Program-made: the position numbers and the translations under genes | The notes under the pieces: generated by a model | Database searches by the model: none | What the model saw: only the letters and a program-made list of their open reading frames with translations | Told to the model about the DNA's origin: nothing | NCBI GenBank assembly: GCA_017634255.1 | Contig: JAGBNT010000085.1 | Span: forward strand, 1 to 10,881 | Origin: Lachnospiraceae bacterium | Lineage (GTDB): Bacteria; Bacillota_A; Clostridia; Lachnospirales; Lachnospiraceae | Reading direction: 5' to 3' | Length of the DNA stretch: 10,881 nt | In this document: piece after piece, positions 1 to 7,535 of the stretch | How positions within the stretch are numbered: position 1 is the first letter of the stretch | Layout of the letters: every line of letters begins with the position of its first letter

Positions 1-1101
1 ACTTACAGTCTCGTGGATTCACATATGGTTTCGTGCCATTTAAAGCACGAATATGCGCCCGAGGTGGAGCTGAAAAAGCCGAGACGGCACAATACCGAGG
101 CAGGAAGCAAGCAGGCATATTATTCAGAGCTGGAAAGAGAGCATAAGGAACAGGCCCTGATCACAGTAGAGGGAGTTAAGAGGTATTTTAAGGTCTCGGG
201 CAGGGCTGTTTTAAAAGCGGTGGACGGCGTGAGCCTTAAGGTCTATAAAGGAGAGACGCTTGGGCTGGTCGGCGAATCCGGCTGCGGGAAGTCTACTCTC
301 GGAAGGACGATAACAAGGCTCTTAAATCCCACAGAGGGAAGAATTTTATATAAGGACAAGGAAATTCATTCCCTTTCAGGCGAGGAAGAAAATATCTTTC
401 ACCAGAAGGTTCAGATGATATTTCAAAATCCCTATTCATCATTGAACCCGAGAATGACGGTCAAGGAAATAGTCGGAGAGGGGATGCTGCTTCACGGCCT
501 TGCCACCGATGCGATCCTTGACGATAAAATAGAGGAGCTCTTAAACAGGGTCGGGCTTGGCAAGGAGCATATGTCACGCTTTTCCCATGAGTTTTCCGGA
601 GGACAGAGGCAGAGGATAGGCATAGCCAGGGCGCTTAGCGTCAATCCTGAGTTTATAGTCTGTGATGAGCCGGTCTCGGCCCTCGATGTGTCGATTCAGG
701 CCCAGGTCATAAATATGCTTAAGAGGCTGCAGGAGGATATGGGTCTTACATATCTTTTCATCGCCCATGACCTGAGTGTTGTAAGATATATATCTGACAG
801 GATAGCTGTAATGTACATGGGACATATAGTGGAGGAGGCTCCGACTGAGGCCTTGTTCATCGACCCGCAGCACCCCTATACGAAGCTGCTGCTGTTGACG
901 ATACCGATAGCCGATCCCGAGGTTACGAGGAATAAGAAGAGGATAGAAATAAAGGGAGAGGTTCCGAGCCCAATAAACCCCGGACCCGGCTGTCTTTTTG
1001 CCGACAGATGTCCTCTTGCAACTGACAGATGCTTTAAGGAGAGGCCCGGGCAGAAAATGGTAGAAAATCACCACTATGTCGCCTGCTTTCAGGTGAGCTG
1101 A
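1..1101 (+). CDS. Peptide ABC transporter ATP-binding protein, 5'-partial, probably second half of an OppD-OppF fusion
   Basis: This is a cytoplasmic ATPase subunit of an oligopeptide/dipeptide (Opp/Dpp) importer. Numbering from the GTG at 13, it shows Walker A GESGCGKST (87-95), Q-loop FQNP (137-140), signature FSGGQRQ (194-200), Walker B FIVCDEP (214-220), D-loop SALD and H-loop AHD (251-253). The C-terminal oligo_HPY region has PGCLFADRCP and cysteines C327, C333, C340 and C358, the type that can hold an Fe-S cluster in some family members. The frame is open to base 1, so the GTG at 13 need not be the start. The first residues, SHMVSCHL, resemble the usual C-terminal end of this same family, and the protein's own end is HHYVACF. 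The ATPase fold begins only near residue 48 (ALITVEGVKRYFKV), with no good ribosome binding site or start before it. I infer that an OppD-like domain is fused upstream. The peptidase genes follow after a 71-base gap. Confidence 0.88.
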   Translation, partial: TYSLVDSHMVSCHLKHEYAPEVELKKPRRHNTEAGSKQAYYSELEREHKEQALITVEGVKRYFKVSGRAVLKAVDGVSLKVYKGETLGLVGESGCGKSTLGRTITRLLNPTEGRILYKDKEIHSLSGEEENIFHQKVQMIFQNPYSSLNPRMTVKEIVGEGMLLHGLATDAILDDKIEELLNRVGLGKEHMSRFSHEFSGGQRQRIGIARALSVNPEFIVCDEPVSALDVSIQAQVINMLKRLQEDMGLTYLFIAHDLSVVRYISDRIAVMYMGHIVEEAPTEALFIDPQHPYTKLLLLTIPIADPEVTRNKKRIEIKGEVPSPINPGPGCLFADRCPLATDRCFKERPGQKMVENHHYVACFQVS

Positions 1102-1172
1102 GGCCGGCGGACACCGGGAAAGCCGTGTCGATGATCACGGCAGATGATACTTAATTTTAAGGACGTGAATAT

Positions 1173-2249
1173 ATGAGGATAGCTGAAGAAAAGCTGGTTG
1201 AATATTTAAATGCGGAAGACCTGGATGCGATCTTTATTCAGAAGAATGAGAATGTCAGATATATAAGCTCCTATACCGGAGACGATTCTTATCTGATGAT
1301 CGACAGAAGGGGGAACCGCATCTTTATAACCGATCCCCGCTACACCGAGCAGGCAGGGGAGGAATGCCCGGAGTATGCCCTGGTGGAATGGAGAAGTGAA
1401 TACGGGAGTGTGGCCGCAGCGGTCGCCGGAATAGCAAAAAAGGAAAAATATACAAGGCTCGGATATGAGAGCGATGTCATGGTGGTCTCCTTTTTTGAGG
1501 AAATGACCAAGGAGGCTTCCTTTGAGAGCGTCGGCTTAAAGGGCGTCGTGGAGGGCTTAAGGTCGCATAAAACAAAGGAGGAGATAGAGCTTGCGCGTAT
1601 AGCCTGCGATATTACCTGCCGTGCCTTCGAGAGGATACTTGAGGACATAAGAGTGGGGGTAACGGAAAAGGAGCTGGCGGCGCGGCTTTCTCTGTATATG
1701 GTCCTGGAGGGGGCAGATACGCAGCCCTATGGAAATATATTGATCTCTGGCAAAAGAACGTCTCTGCTGCACGGTATACCGTCGGAAAAGGCCGTGGAGT
1801 ATGGCGATTTTGTTCTTATGGATTTCGGCTGTCAGTATAAGGGCTATATGTCCGATATGACCAGGACAGTGATAGTGGGACGAGCCAACGACAGGCAGAG
1901 AGAGGTATATGAGCTCGAGCAGAAAATGGTTCAGGACGTGGAGGCTTTTATCAAGGACGGAGTAAGCGCGGTGGACGCATATAAGGCCTCCTTAAAGCAT
2001 CTTGAGGGAACGGAGTACATGCCTTACCACTATACGGGAATCGGTCACGGCGTGGGGCTGTTCGTACATGAGATTCCGTTCATGGGGCCGAAATCGAAGG
2101 ATATGATATACAAGGATACGGTAATGACGGTTGAACCCGGTATATATATACCCGGCTGGGGAGGGGTCCGCATCGAGGATCAGATAGTTGTGACCGAAAC
2201 CGGCAATGAAATACTTACATGGGCTGAAAAGGAGCTGATAGAGCTGTGA
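1173..2249 (+). CDS. M24 family Xaa-Pro aminopeptidase/dipeptidase, first copy
   Basis: A cytoplasmic dinuclear-metal peptidase of the M24B (PepP/PepQ) family, which cleaves Xaa-Pro bonds in peptides. The 358 residues contain an N-terminal creatinase-like domain (about 1-125) and a C-terminal pita-bread domain (about 130-358). All five metal ligands are present: D217 (MDFG), D228 (SDMTRT), H292 (GHGVG), E321 (VEPGIY) and E335 (IEDQ). Substrate-site histidines H200 (LLHG) and H299 (HEIP) are also there, so the enzyme should be active. The length fits the short prolidase-type members. The ATG at 1173 has a weak AAGGA about nine bases upstream. The stop overlaps the start of the second peptidase as GTGA, which indicates translational coupling. 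Placed between a peptide importer and a hydroxyproline dehydratase, it probably frees Pro/Hyp from imported peptides. The sequence does not decide between aminopeptidase and dipeptidase activity. Confidence 0.9.
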   Translation: MRIAEEKLVEYLNAEDLDAIFIQKNENVRYISSYTGDDSYLMIDRRGNRIFITDPRYTEQAGEECPEYALVEWRSEYGSVAAAVAGIAKKEKYTRLGYESDVMVVSFFEEMTKEASFESVGLKGVVEGLRSHKTKEEIELARIACDITCRAFERILEDIRVGVTEKELAARLSLYMVLEGADTQPYGNILISGKRTSLLHGIPSEKAVEYGDFVLMDFGCQYKGYMSDMTRTVIVGRANDRQREVYELEQKMVQDVEAFIKDGVSAVDAYKASLKHLEGTEYMPYHYTGIGHGVGLFVHEIPFMGPKSKDMIYKDTVMTVEPGIYIPGWGGVRIEDQIVVTETGNEILTWAEKELIEL

Positions 2250-3337
2250 ACGATAAATATCTTAAGAGACTTACAGATGAACTCGGCAAAGAAAAGCTGG
2301 ATGCATTTCTGATATGTCCGGGAGAGGAATTCAAATTTCTGACCGGCTTTGATCCGATGTTTTGTGAAAGGTTTCAGGGGCTCTTCGTCAAGAAAAGCGG
2401 TGGGGCCTTTTATATATGTAATCTTTTATATGAAGAGGAATTAAAGAATGCGCTGCCGGAAAGCATAAAAATATACAGCTGGTTCGACGGCGAAAGGATG
2501 ACGGATGTAGTCAATAAGGCTCTGTCGTCGGAGAAGCTTATCGGGGGAAGGATAGGCGTCAATTCCACGGCACAGGGCTTCAACCTCCTGGAAATCGCGG
2601 CAAATATGAAGGTAAGCTTTGTAAACGGTAAGCCTCTGCTGGAGAAGATCAGGATGATAAAGGACGAGGACGAGCTGGATTATTTAAGGTATTCCGCAGG
2701 AATCGCCGATAAGGTCTTCGAAAAGGTTCTGGATATCATAAAGCCGGGAGTGTCGGAGAGGGAGCTCCAGGACTTTCTTATGGAAAGCATGGTATCCCTG
2801 GGAGGAGATACGCCTGAATGCATAGTGGGCTGCGGTGCCAACAGCTCTTATCCGCACTACAGCGATAATAAGGGTATTGTGAAGGACAGGGACATAGTGC
2901 TGCTGGACTACGGCTGCACCTACAGGGGACTTTATTCGGATATGTCCCGCACGGTCTTTGTCGGTGAACCTGATACGAGGCTTCGGGAGTGCTACGAGCT
3001 GGTGCTCAGGGCAAACGAAGAGGCGGAGGCGATGGTGGCCGAGGGAGCCTATGTTCCGGACATAGATAAGAAGGCCAGAAAGGTTCTCGATGAGAAGGGC
3101 TATGCCCATACGCTTATAAACCGCCTGGGCCACGGTATAGGCTATACCGTACACGAGGCACCGGATATCAAGCAGTCCAATAAGATAAAGCTTATGAAGG
3201 GAATGGCTTTTTCCATAGAGCCCGGGATATATATAGGCGGGGAGTTTGGTATAAGGATAGAGGATATAATGATAGTCAATGAGGGAGGCAGGGGCGAAAG
3301 GCTGAATAAGGCGCCTAAGGAGCTCGTGGTACTGTAG
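2246..3337 (+). CDS. M24 family Xaa-Pro aminopeptidase/dipeptidase, second copy
   Basis: A second M24B peptidase of 363 residues, clearly related to its neighbour but well diverged, so not a recent duplicate. It keeps the full metal set: D221 (LDYG), D232 (SDMSRT), H296 (LGHGIG), E325 (IEPGIY) and E339 (IED). It also has H204 (YPHY) and H303 (HEAP) in the substrate site. It starts with GTG at 2246 inside the stop of the previous gene, with GGAG at 2231-2234 as the likely ribosome binding site. The activase start follows its TAG directly. Two different Xaa-Pro peptidases in one operon suggest a division of labour, for example aminopeptidase on longer peptides and dipeptidase on Xaa-Pro or Xaa-Hyp. 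That split is inference. Confidence 0.9.
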   Translation: MNDKYLKRLTDELGKEKLDAFLICPGEEFKFLTGFDPMFCERFQGLFVKKSGGAFYICNLLYEEELKNALPESIKIYSWFDGERMTDVVNKALSSEKLIGGRIGVNSTAQGFNLLEIAANMKVSFVNGKPLLEKIRMIKDEDELDYLRYSAGIADKVFEKVLDIIKPGVSERELQDFLMESMVSLGGDTPECIVGCGANSSYPHYSDNKGIVKDRDIVLLDYGCTYRGLYSDMSRTVFVGEPDTRLRECYELVLRANEEAEAMVAEGAYVPDIDKKARKVLDEKGYAHTLINRLGHGIGYTVHEAPDIKQSNKIKLMKGMAFSIEPGIYIGGEFGIRIEDIMIVNEGGRGERLNKAPKELVVL

Positions 3338-4108
3338 ATGTGTCCTCTTATCACCAATATCCAGAAATATTCCATCCACGACGGCCCGGGAATAAGGACA
3401 ACGGTCTTCTTTAAAGGCTGTCCGCTGCACTGCTTGTGGTGCCACAATCCCGAGACCCAGAGCTTTGAAAACGAGATATGGGATGACGGCGAAGGGGTCG
3501 CCCGTGAAGTGGATGTAGACGGGCTAATGGAGGAGATTCTCAAGGACAGGATATTCTACGATGAATCGGGAGGCGGAGTAACACTGTCGGGAGGCGAGGT
3601 CCTGGCGCAGGATGGGGAGTTTCTGCTGGAGCTGCTGAGGAGGCTGAAATCAGAGGCTATACCTGTCTTTATTGATACCTGCGGAGCTGTGCCCTATGAG
3701 AGGATAAAGCCTTTGCTGGCCTATGTCAGGGCTTTTTTATACGACCTTAAGCTCATGGACAGCGAAGAGCATAAGAAATATACCGGCAGCGGGAACGGGC
3801 TTATCCTGGACAATTTAAAGCAGCTTTGGGAAGACGGCGCGGTGATATATATAAGAGTGCCTATGATAAAGGGCTTGAGCGCCGAAAAGAGCAATATTGA
3901 CAGAATGGTCGAATTTCTCAAGGATAACGGGATAAAGCCCGAGGGAATAAATCTGCTGCCTTATCACGATACGGGCAGCGGGAAATATCAAAGGCTGGGG
4001 AGAGCTTATGAGGGTGAGAGCTTCGAGGCTCCCGGCAGCGATGAAATGGAAGAATACGTAAAGCAGCTGGTTTCAGCAGGATTTAAAAACGTCAGGATCG
4101 GCGGGTAG
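3338..4108 (+). CDS. Glycyl radical enzyme activating enzyme (radical SAM, PflA-like), probable HypD activase
   Basis: A radical-SAM enzyme that reductively cleaves S-adenosylmethionine and installs the glycyl radical on its partner, here surely the enzyme encoded next. It shows SIHDGPGIRTTVFFKGCPL (residues 12-30), the cluster motif C28-x3-C32-x2-C35 (CPLHCLWC), GGGVTLSGGE (78-87, SAM-binding GGE), and YDLKLMD (135-141). At 256 residues it is short. The only cysteines are C2, C28, C32, C35 and C115, so the ferredoxin-like insert with two extra 4Fe-4S clusters, seen in many activases of non-PFL glycyl radical enzymes, is absent. This resembles true PflA in layout. The ATG abuts the stop of the upstream peptidase with zero spacing, so translation is probably coupled. 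Which glycyl radical enzyme it serves rests on gene order. Confidence 0.92.
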   Translation: MCPLITNIQKYSIHDGPGIRTTVFFKGCPLHCLWCHNPETQSFENEIWDDGEGVAREVDVDGLMEEILKDRIFYDESGGGVTLSGGEVLAQDGEFLLELLRRLKSEAIPVFIDTCGAVPYERIKPLLAYVRAFLYDLKLMDSEEHKKYTGSGNGLILDNLKQLWEDGAVIYIRVPMIKGLSAEKSNIDRMVEFLKDNGIKPEGINLLPYHDTGSGKYQRLGRAYEGESFEAPGSDEMEEYVKQLVSAGFKNVRIGG

Positions 4109-4156
4109 AGCTTAAGGAATGGAGCAGCTCACGAGAGCTTATAAAGGAGAAGAGAA

Positions 4157-6532
4157 ATGGAAGAACGCGGAATGAACGAGAGAATAAAGAAATTGAGAAG
4201 GGTGAGCATGGAGACTGCTCCGCATATCGCCCTGGAGCGGGCCAGGATAGAGACAGAGGTTTATAAGAAGTATGAGGGGAAGGTCTCTGTGCCGGTTTTG
4301 AGAGCCCTGGTGCTGAAGGAGTATTTTTCTCGAAAGACCTTATATCTCGGAGAAGGGGAGCTTATCGTTGGGGAAAAGGGAAATGCACCTCAGGCGTCTC
4401 CCACCTTTCCTGAGCTTTGCTGTCATTCAGAAGAGGATATGCATGTTATGAACGACCGTGAGCTCGTTTCATTTAAGGTCACCGAAGAGGATATAAAAAA
4501 CCAGGTCGGGGAGATAATCCCGTATTGGACGGGAAGAACGGTGAGAGAGCATCTGCTGAACCAGATGACCGATGAGTGGAGGGCGGCTTATGAGGCCGGC
4601 ATGTTCACCGAATTTATGGAGCAGCGCGGTCCCGGCCATACCTGTGGCTCTAAGAAGATATTCGAAAAGGGGTATCTCGATTATAAGGCGGATATCGAAA
4701 AGGCGCTGGAGGAGCTCGACTTTTTGAACGATCCGGAGGCTCTGGATAAGAAGGAGGAGCTTACCGCGATGTCGATAGACTGTGATGCCTTATGCATACT
4801 GGGCGAGCGTTACCATGAGCTGGCGCTGGACATGGCCGCAAAGGAGACTGATCCCGTCAGGGCAGAGGAGCTCAGGGCGATAGCGGCTAACTGTGCGGTA
4901 GTGCCTGCGCACAAGCCGCAGACCTACTGGCAGGCGATACAGATGTACTGGTTCACTCATCTCGGGGTCACCACGGAGCTAAATCCCTGGGATGCCTTTA
5001 GCCCGGGAAGACTGGATCAGCATTTGAATCCCTTCTATGAGAAGGATACCGCCGAAGGCCTTCTGGACGATGATAGGGCCAAGGAGCTTTTGGAGTGCCT
5101 GTGGGTGAAGTTCCACAATCAGCCCGCGCCGGTCAAAGTGGGAATCACTTTAAAGGAGAGTGCGACCTATACGGATTTTGCAAATATAAATACAGGAGGA
5201 ATTAAGCCGGACGGCTCTGACGGGGTCAATAATGTCAGCTATCTTATACTGGACTGCATGGACGAGATGAAGCTGGTCCAGCCCAATTCCAACGTACAGA
5301 TTTCGAAAAAGACTCCGCTTAAGTTTTTGAAGCGTGCCTGCGAGATATCCAGAAAGGGCTGGGGACAGCCTGCCTTTTACAATACCGATGAGATCGTGCA
5401 GGAGCTTTTGAACGCAGGAAAGACCCTCGAGGATGCCAGACTCGGCGGCTCCAGCGGCTGTGTGGAGACCGGAGCCTGGGGAAACGAGGCATATATCTTA
5501 ACAGGATATCTGAACATACCCAAGATACTCGAGCTGACCCTGTTTAACGGCTATGACCACTATTCGGGGAAGCAGCTGGGGCTTAAGCTTGGAAATGCAG
5601 GGGACTTTAAATCTTATGAGGAGCTTTTTGAGGCCTTTAAAAAGCAGCTCGAGCATTTCGTCAATATCAAGATAAAGGGAAACAACGTTATTGAGCGCAT
5701 CTATGCAAAGGAAATGCCTGCACCCTTCCTTTCGATAGTTACAAATGACTGCATATCAAAGGGCAAGGACTACAATGCGGGAGGTGCCAGATACAATACC
5801 ACCTATATCCAGGGCGTTGGGATAGGTACGATATCGGATTCTCTCGCGGCTATAAAATATAATGTCTTTGATAAGAAGAAATTTTCGATGAGGGAGCTTA
5901 TAGATGCTCTGGAAAAGAATTTTGAGGGCTGTGAGGATATTTATAAGGCTGTCCATGAGGAGAGCCCGAAGTACGGCAATGACGACGACTATGCCGACGA
6001 CATAATGCGCAGTGTATTCGAGCTCTACAGGGATACGGTTACGGGAAGGCCGAATACCAAGGGCGGGGAGTATAGGATAGACATGCTTCCAACCACGTGT
6101 CACGTCTATTTCGGAGATGTGATGATAGCAAGTCCGAACGGCCGGCTTGCGCATAAGCCTGTTTCGGAGGGGATATCTCCCGAAAAATCGGCGGATGTGA
6201 AGGGCCCTACGGCTGTGATCAAATCCTGTGCCAAAATGGATCATATCTCGACAGGAGGGACGCTTTTGAATCAGAAGTTTACCCCCTCCGTAGTTGCAGG
6301 GGAAGCGGGCCTGGATAACATGGCTGCGCTTATAAGGTCCTATTTTTCGATGGACGGACATCATATTCAGTTCAATGTCATCGACAGGCAGACCCTGATA
6401 GATGCCCAGAATAACCCGGATGAATACAGAGACCTTATCGTCAGGGTCGCCGGCTACAGTGACTATTTCAGGAATTTGAGCAAGGCGTTGCAGGATGAGA
6501 TAATCATGAGAACTGAGCAGAGCTTTGAGTGA
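4157..6532 (+). CDS. hypD: Glycyl radical enzyme, probable trans-4-hydroxy-L-proline dehydratase (HypD)
   Basis: An oxygen-sensitive radical enzyme expected to dehydrate trans-4-hydroxy-L-proline to (S)-pyrroline-5-carboxylate. The catalytic pair is visible: C435 with E437 in SSGCVETG, and radical glycine G766 in RVAGYSDYF near the C-terminus. The single-Cys GCVE motif excludes pyruvate formate-lyase (Cys-Cys) and fits the dehydratase-type group. Residues I recall as the active site of Clostridioides difficile HypD (F152, H160, D278, S334, D339, F340, C434, E436, Y450, T645, G765) all occur here exactly one position later: F153, H161, D279, S335, D340, F341, C435, E437, Y451, T646, G766. At 791 residues the length also fits. 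A strong AAGGAG (4144-4149) lies seven bases before the ATG at 4157; another in-frame ATG follows at 4172. It is the last gene of the operon, 48 bases after its activase. The HypD numbering is from memory. Confidence 0.9.
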   Translation: MEERGMNERIKKLRRVSMETAPHIALERARIETEVYKKYEGKVSVPVLRALVLKEYFSRKTLYLGEGELIVGEKGNAPQASPTFPELCCHSEEDMHVMNDRELVSFKVTEEDIKNQVGEIIPYWTGRTVREHLLNQMTDEWRAAYEAGMFTEFMEQRGPGHTCGSKKIFEKGYLDYKADIEKALEELDFLNDPEALDKKEELTAMSIDCDALCILGERYHELALDMAAKETDPVRAEELRAIAANCAVVPAHKPQTYWQAIQMYWFTHLGVTTELNPWDAFSPGRLDQHLNPFYEKDTAEGLLDDDRAKELLECLWVKFHNQPAPVKVGITLKESATYTDFANINTGGIKPDGSDGVNNVSYLILDCMDEMKLVQPNSNVQISKKTPLKFLKRACEISRKGWGQPAFYNTDEIVQELLNAGKTLEDARLGGSSGCVETGAWGNEAYILTGYLNIPKILELTLFNGYDHYSGKQLGLKLGNAGDFKSYEELFEAFKKQLEHFVNIKIKGNNVIERIYAKEMPAPFLSIVTNDCISKGKDYNAGGARYNTTYIQGVGIGTISDSLAAIKYNVFDKKKFSMRELIDALEKNFEGCEDIYKAVHEESPKYGNDDDYADDIMRSVFELYRDTVTGRPNTKGGEYRIDMLPTTCHVYFGDVMIASPNGRLAHKPVSEGISPEKSADVKGPTAVIKSCAKMDHISTGGTLLNQKFTPSVVAGEAGLDNMAALIRSYFSMDGHHIQFNVIDRQTLIDAQNNPDEYRDLIVRVAGYSDYFRNLSKALQDEIIMRTEQSFE

Positions 6533-6555
6533 TACACGTTAGCAGAATAATACAT

Positions 6556-6600
6556 CAAAAAAGAGCGGCCCGTTAAGTCGGACCGCTCTCTTGTTTTCTT
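6556..6600. terminator. Bidirectional intrinsic terminator between convergent genes
   Basis: The stem AGAGCGGCCCG (6562-6572) pairs with CGGACCGCTCT (6579-6589) with one C/A mismatch and a six-base loop. On the + strand it is followed by the T-rich TTGTTTTCTTT, ending the hydroxyproline operon. On the - strand the run of six A at 6557-6562 becomes TTTTTT, ending the convergent secreted-protein gene that stops at 6649. Confidence 0.88.
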
Positions 6601-6648
6601 TAGAAATTTCAAATCTGAAGATATATCGTCAAACTGTTCTATTCAGGC

Positions 6649-7476
6649 TCAGCCGCCGTAGTAAGCTGCGACCTTCTTTAAGTCGCCAAGGCTGTGCTTA
6701 CGAAGAACAGCCTCGCTTCCGCCGTATACATTGAGAAGGGTGTTCCATTCCTTCTGTGTAAAGGTGCCCGCATTGCCGTCCTTATCCGTGAAATTGATGG
6801 TTCCGGTTGCTGCTGCGGCGGGAGCTGCCGTAGTAGCAGCAGTAGTTGTGGTAGTAGAAGCCGCAGGTGTTGTAACAGCTGTAGCTGCGGGTGTTGCAGC
6901 AGCGGGTGTCGTAGCTGCAGGGGTCGCTGCTGTAGTAGCGGGTGTTGAAACCTTGGTTGTAGCTGTTGTTGCTGTAGCAGCTGCCGGTGCTGTCACACCT
7001 GCTGCCTGCTGCTGTGCGAGCATAGCCATCAGGAGCTGCATCTGAGCTGCGCTGGGAGTGGCGCCGTTAGCTGACAGTGCAATGGGGGTCGCGATAGCTA
7101 CCGCATTGGGGTCAGCAACATTTGTAGCGCTTATAGCCGGAGCAGGAAGAGATTTCTTGGTTGCCTCGATTGCCGCCTCGCCCAGGAAGTTGGGCTTGTA
7201 AACTGCGTATATATGCTGTGTTGCCTGGATGTTTGTCAAAGGAGAGCTCCATCCGCAGAAGGTAGAGCCGCCAATTACCGGAACTGCCGGAGGGGTTACA
7301 TTTGTGCCCTTAACGACCCATTCGCCCTTGGTATTTCCGCCGTATACAAAGGTTACGAAGACCTTCTGGTCAGCGGGGGTATCGGCTGTGGGTGTCTCTG
7401 CAAAGCAGACGGTACCCGAAGTAAAAGTAAGTGCCAGTGAAAGAACTAAAGCAGTGATCTTTTTAAATGATTTCAT
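6649..7476 (-). CDS. Secreted protein: signal peptide, InlB/Flg_new-type repeat, Ala/Thr/Pro linker, small C-terminal domain
   Basis: An exported protein of unknown function, 275 residues. Residues 1-26 form a classical signal peptide: MKSFKK, a hydrophobic stretch, and likely cleavage after VCFA. No convincing lipobox or LPXTG anchor is seen. Residues about 38-96 (VTFVYGGNTKGEW through CGWSSPLTN to IYAVYKP) resemble one copy of the InlB B-repeat/Flg_new beta-grasp module found in Gram-positive surface proteins. A Met/Gln-rich helix (145-158, AQMQLLMAMLAQQQ) precedes a low-complexity Ala/Thr/Pro linker (about 161-222). Residues 225-275 form a compact domain (TINFTDKDGNAGTFTQKEWNT to VAAYYGG) that I do not recognise. 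The ATG at 7476 has AGGAGG (7481-7486 on the complement) five bases upstream. It stands alone between two + strand operons. A released or loosely wall-associated protein is the likeliest reading. Confidence 0.85.
   Translation of the reverse strand: MKSFKKITALVLSLALTFTSGTVCFAETPTADTPADQKVFVTFVYGGNTKGEWVVKGTNVTPPAVPVIGGSTFCGWSSPLTNIQATQHIYAVYKPNFLGEAAIEATKKSLPAPAISATNVADPNAVAIATPIALSANGATPSAAQMQLLMAMLAQQQAAGVTAPAAATATTATTKVSTPATTAATPAATTPAAATPAATAVTTPAASTTTTTAATTAAPAAAATGTINFTDKDGNAGTFTQKEWNTLLNVYGGSEAVLRKHSLGDLKKVAAYYGG
6859..6945 (-). repeat. Low-complexity coding repeat, TPAAT-like pentads
   Basis: Residues 178-206 of the secreted protein consist of imperfect units TPATTAA, TPAAT, TPAAA, TPAATAVT, TPAAS. 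At DNA level this gives repeated GCTGCGGGTGTT-like words on the + strand. Such stretches are prone to length change by slippage and are typical of flexible wall-spanning linkers. Confidence 0.75.
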
Positions 7477-7535
7477 AATGTCCTCCTATCTATCTCTAAT
7501 ATACTTTTAAAAAACATTGCATATGATAACACCAA

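Noticed and set aside
1122..1141. GCCGTG/CACGGC hairpin between the ABC ATPase and the first peptidase, as a terminator
   Set aside because: The stem is only six pairs with an eight-base loop and no T run follows, so it probably does not end transcription. It could mildly modulate the operon.
2684..3543. Long antisense reading frames opposite the second peptidase and the activase
   Set aside because: The + strand frames contain complete catalytic motifs and operon-like spacing. The antisense translations show no recognisable domain and arise from codon bias.
4107..4150. GAGCTTAAGGAATGGAG and GAGCTTATAAAGGAGAAG as a duplicated ribosome-site segment between activase and hypD
   Set aside because: The resemblance is partial and purine-rich spacer sequence readily gives it by chance. 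Only the second copy is placed to serve hypD.
4157..6532. Pyruvate formate-lyase
   Set aside because: PFL has adjacent catalytic cysteines. Here there is a single cysteine in GCVE with a dehydratase-type glutamate, and the neighbours are peptidases rather than central metabolism genes.
6694..7045. Cys/Ser/Gly-rich and Ala/Val-rich reading frames on the + strand
   Set aside because: They are antisense reflections of the Ala/Thr/Pro linker of the - strand secreted protein, without domains or credible ribosome binding sites.
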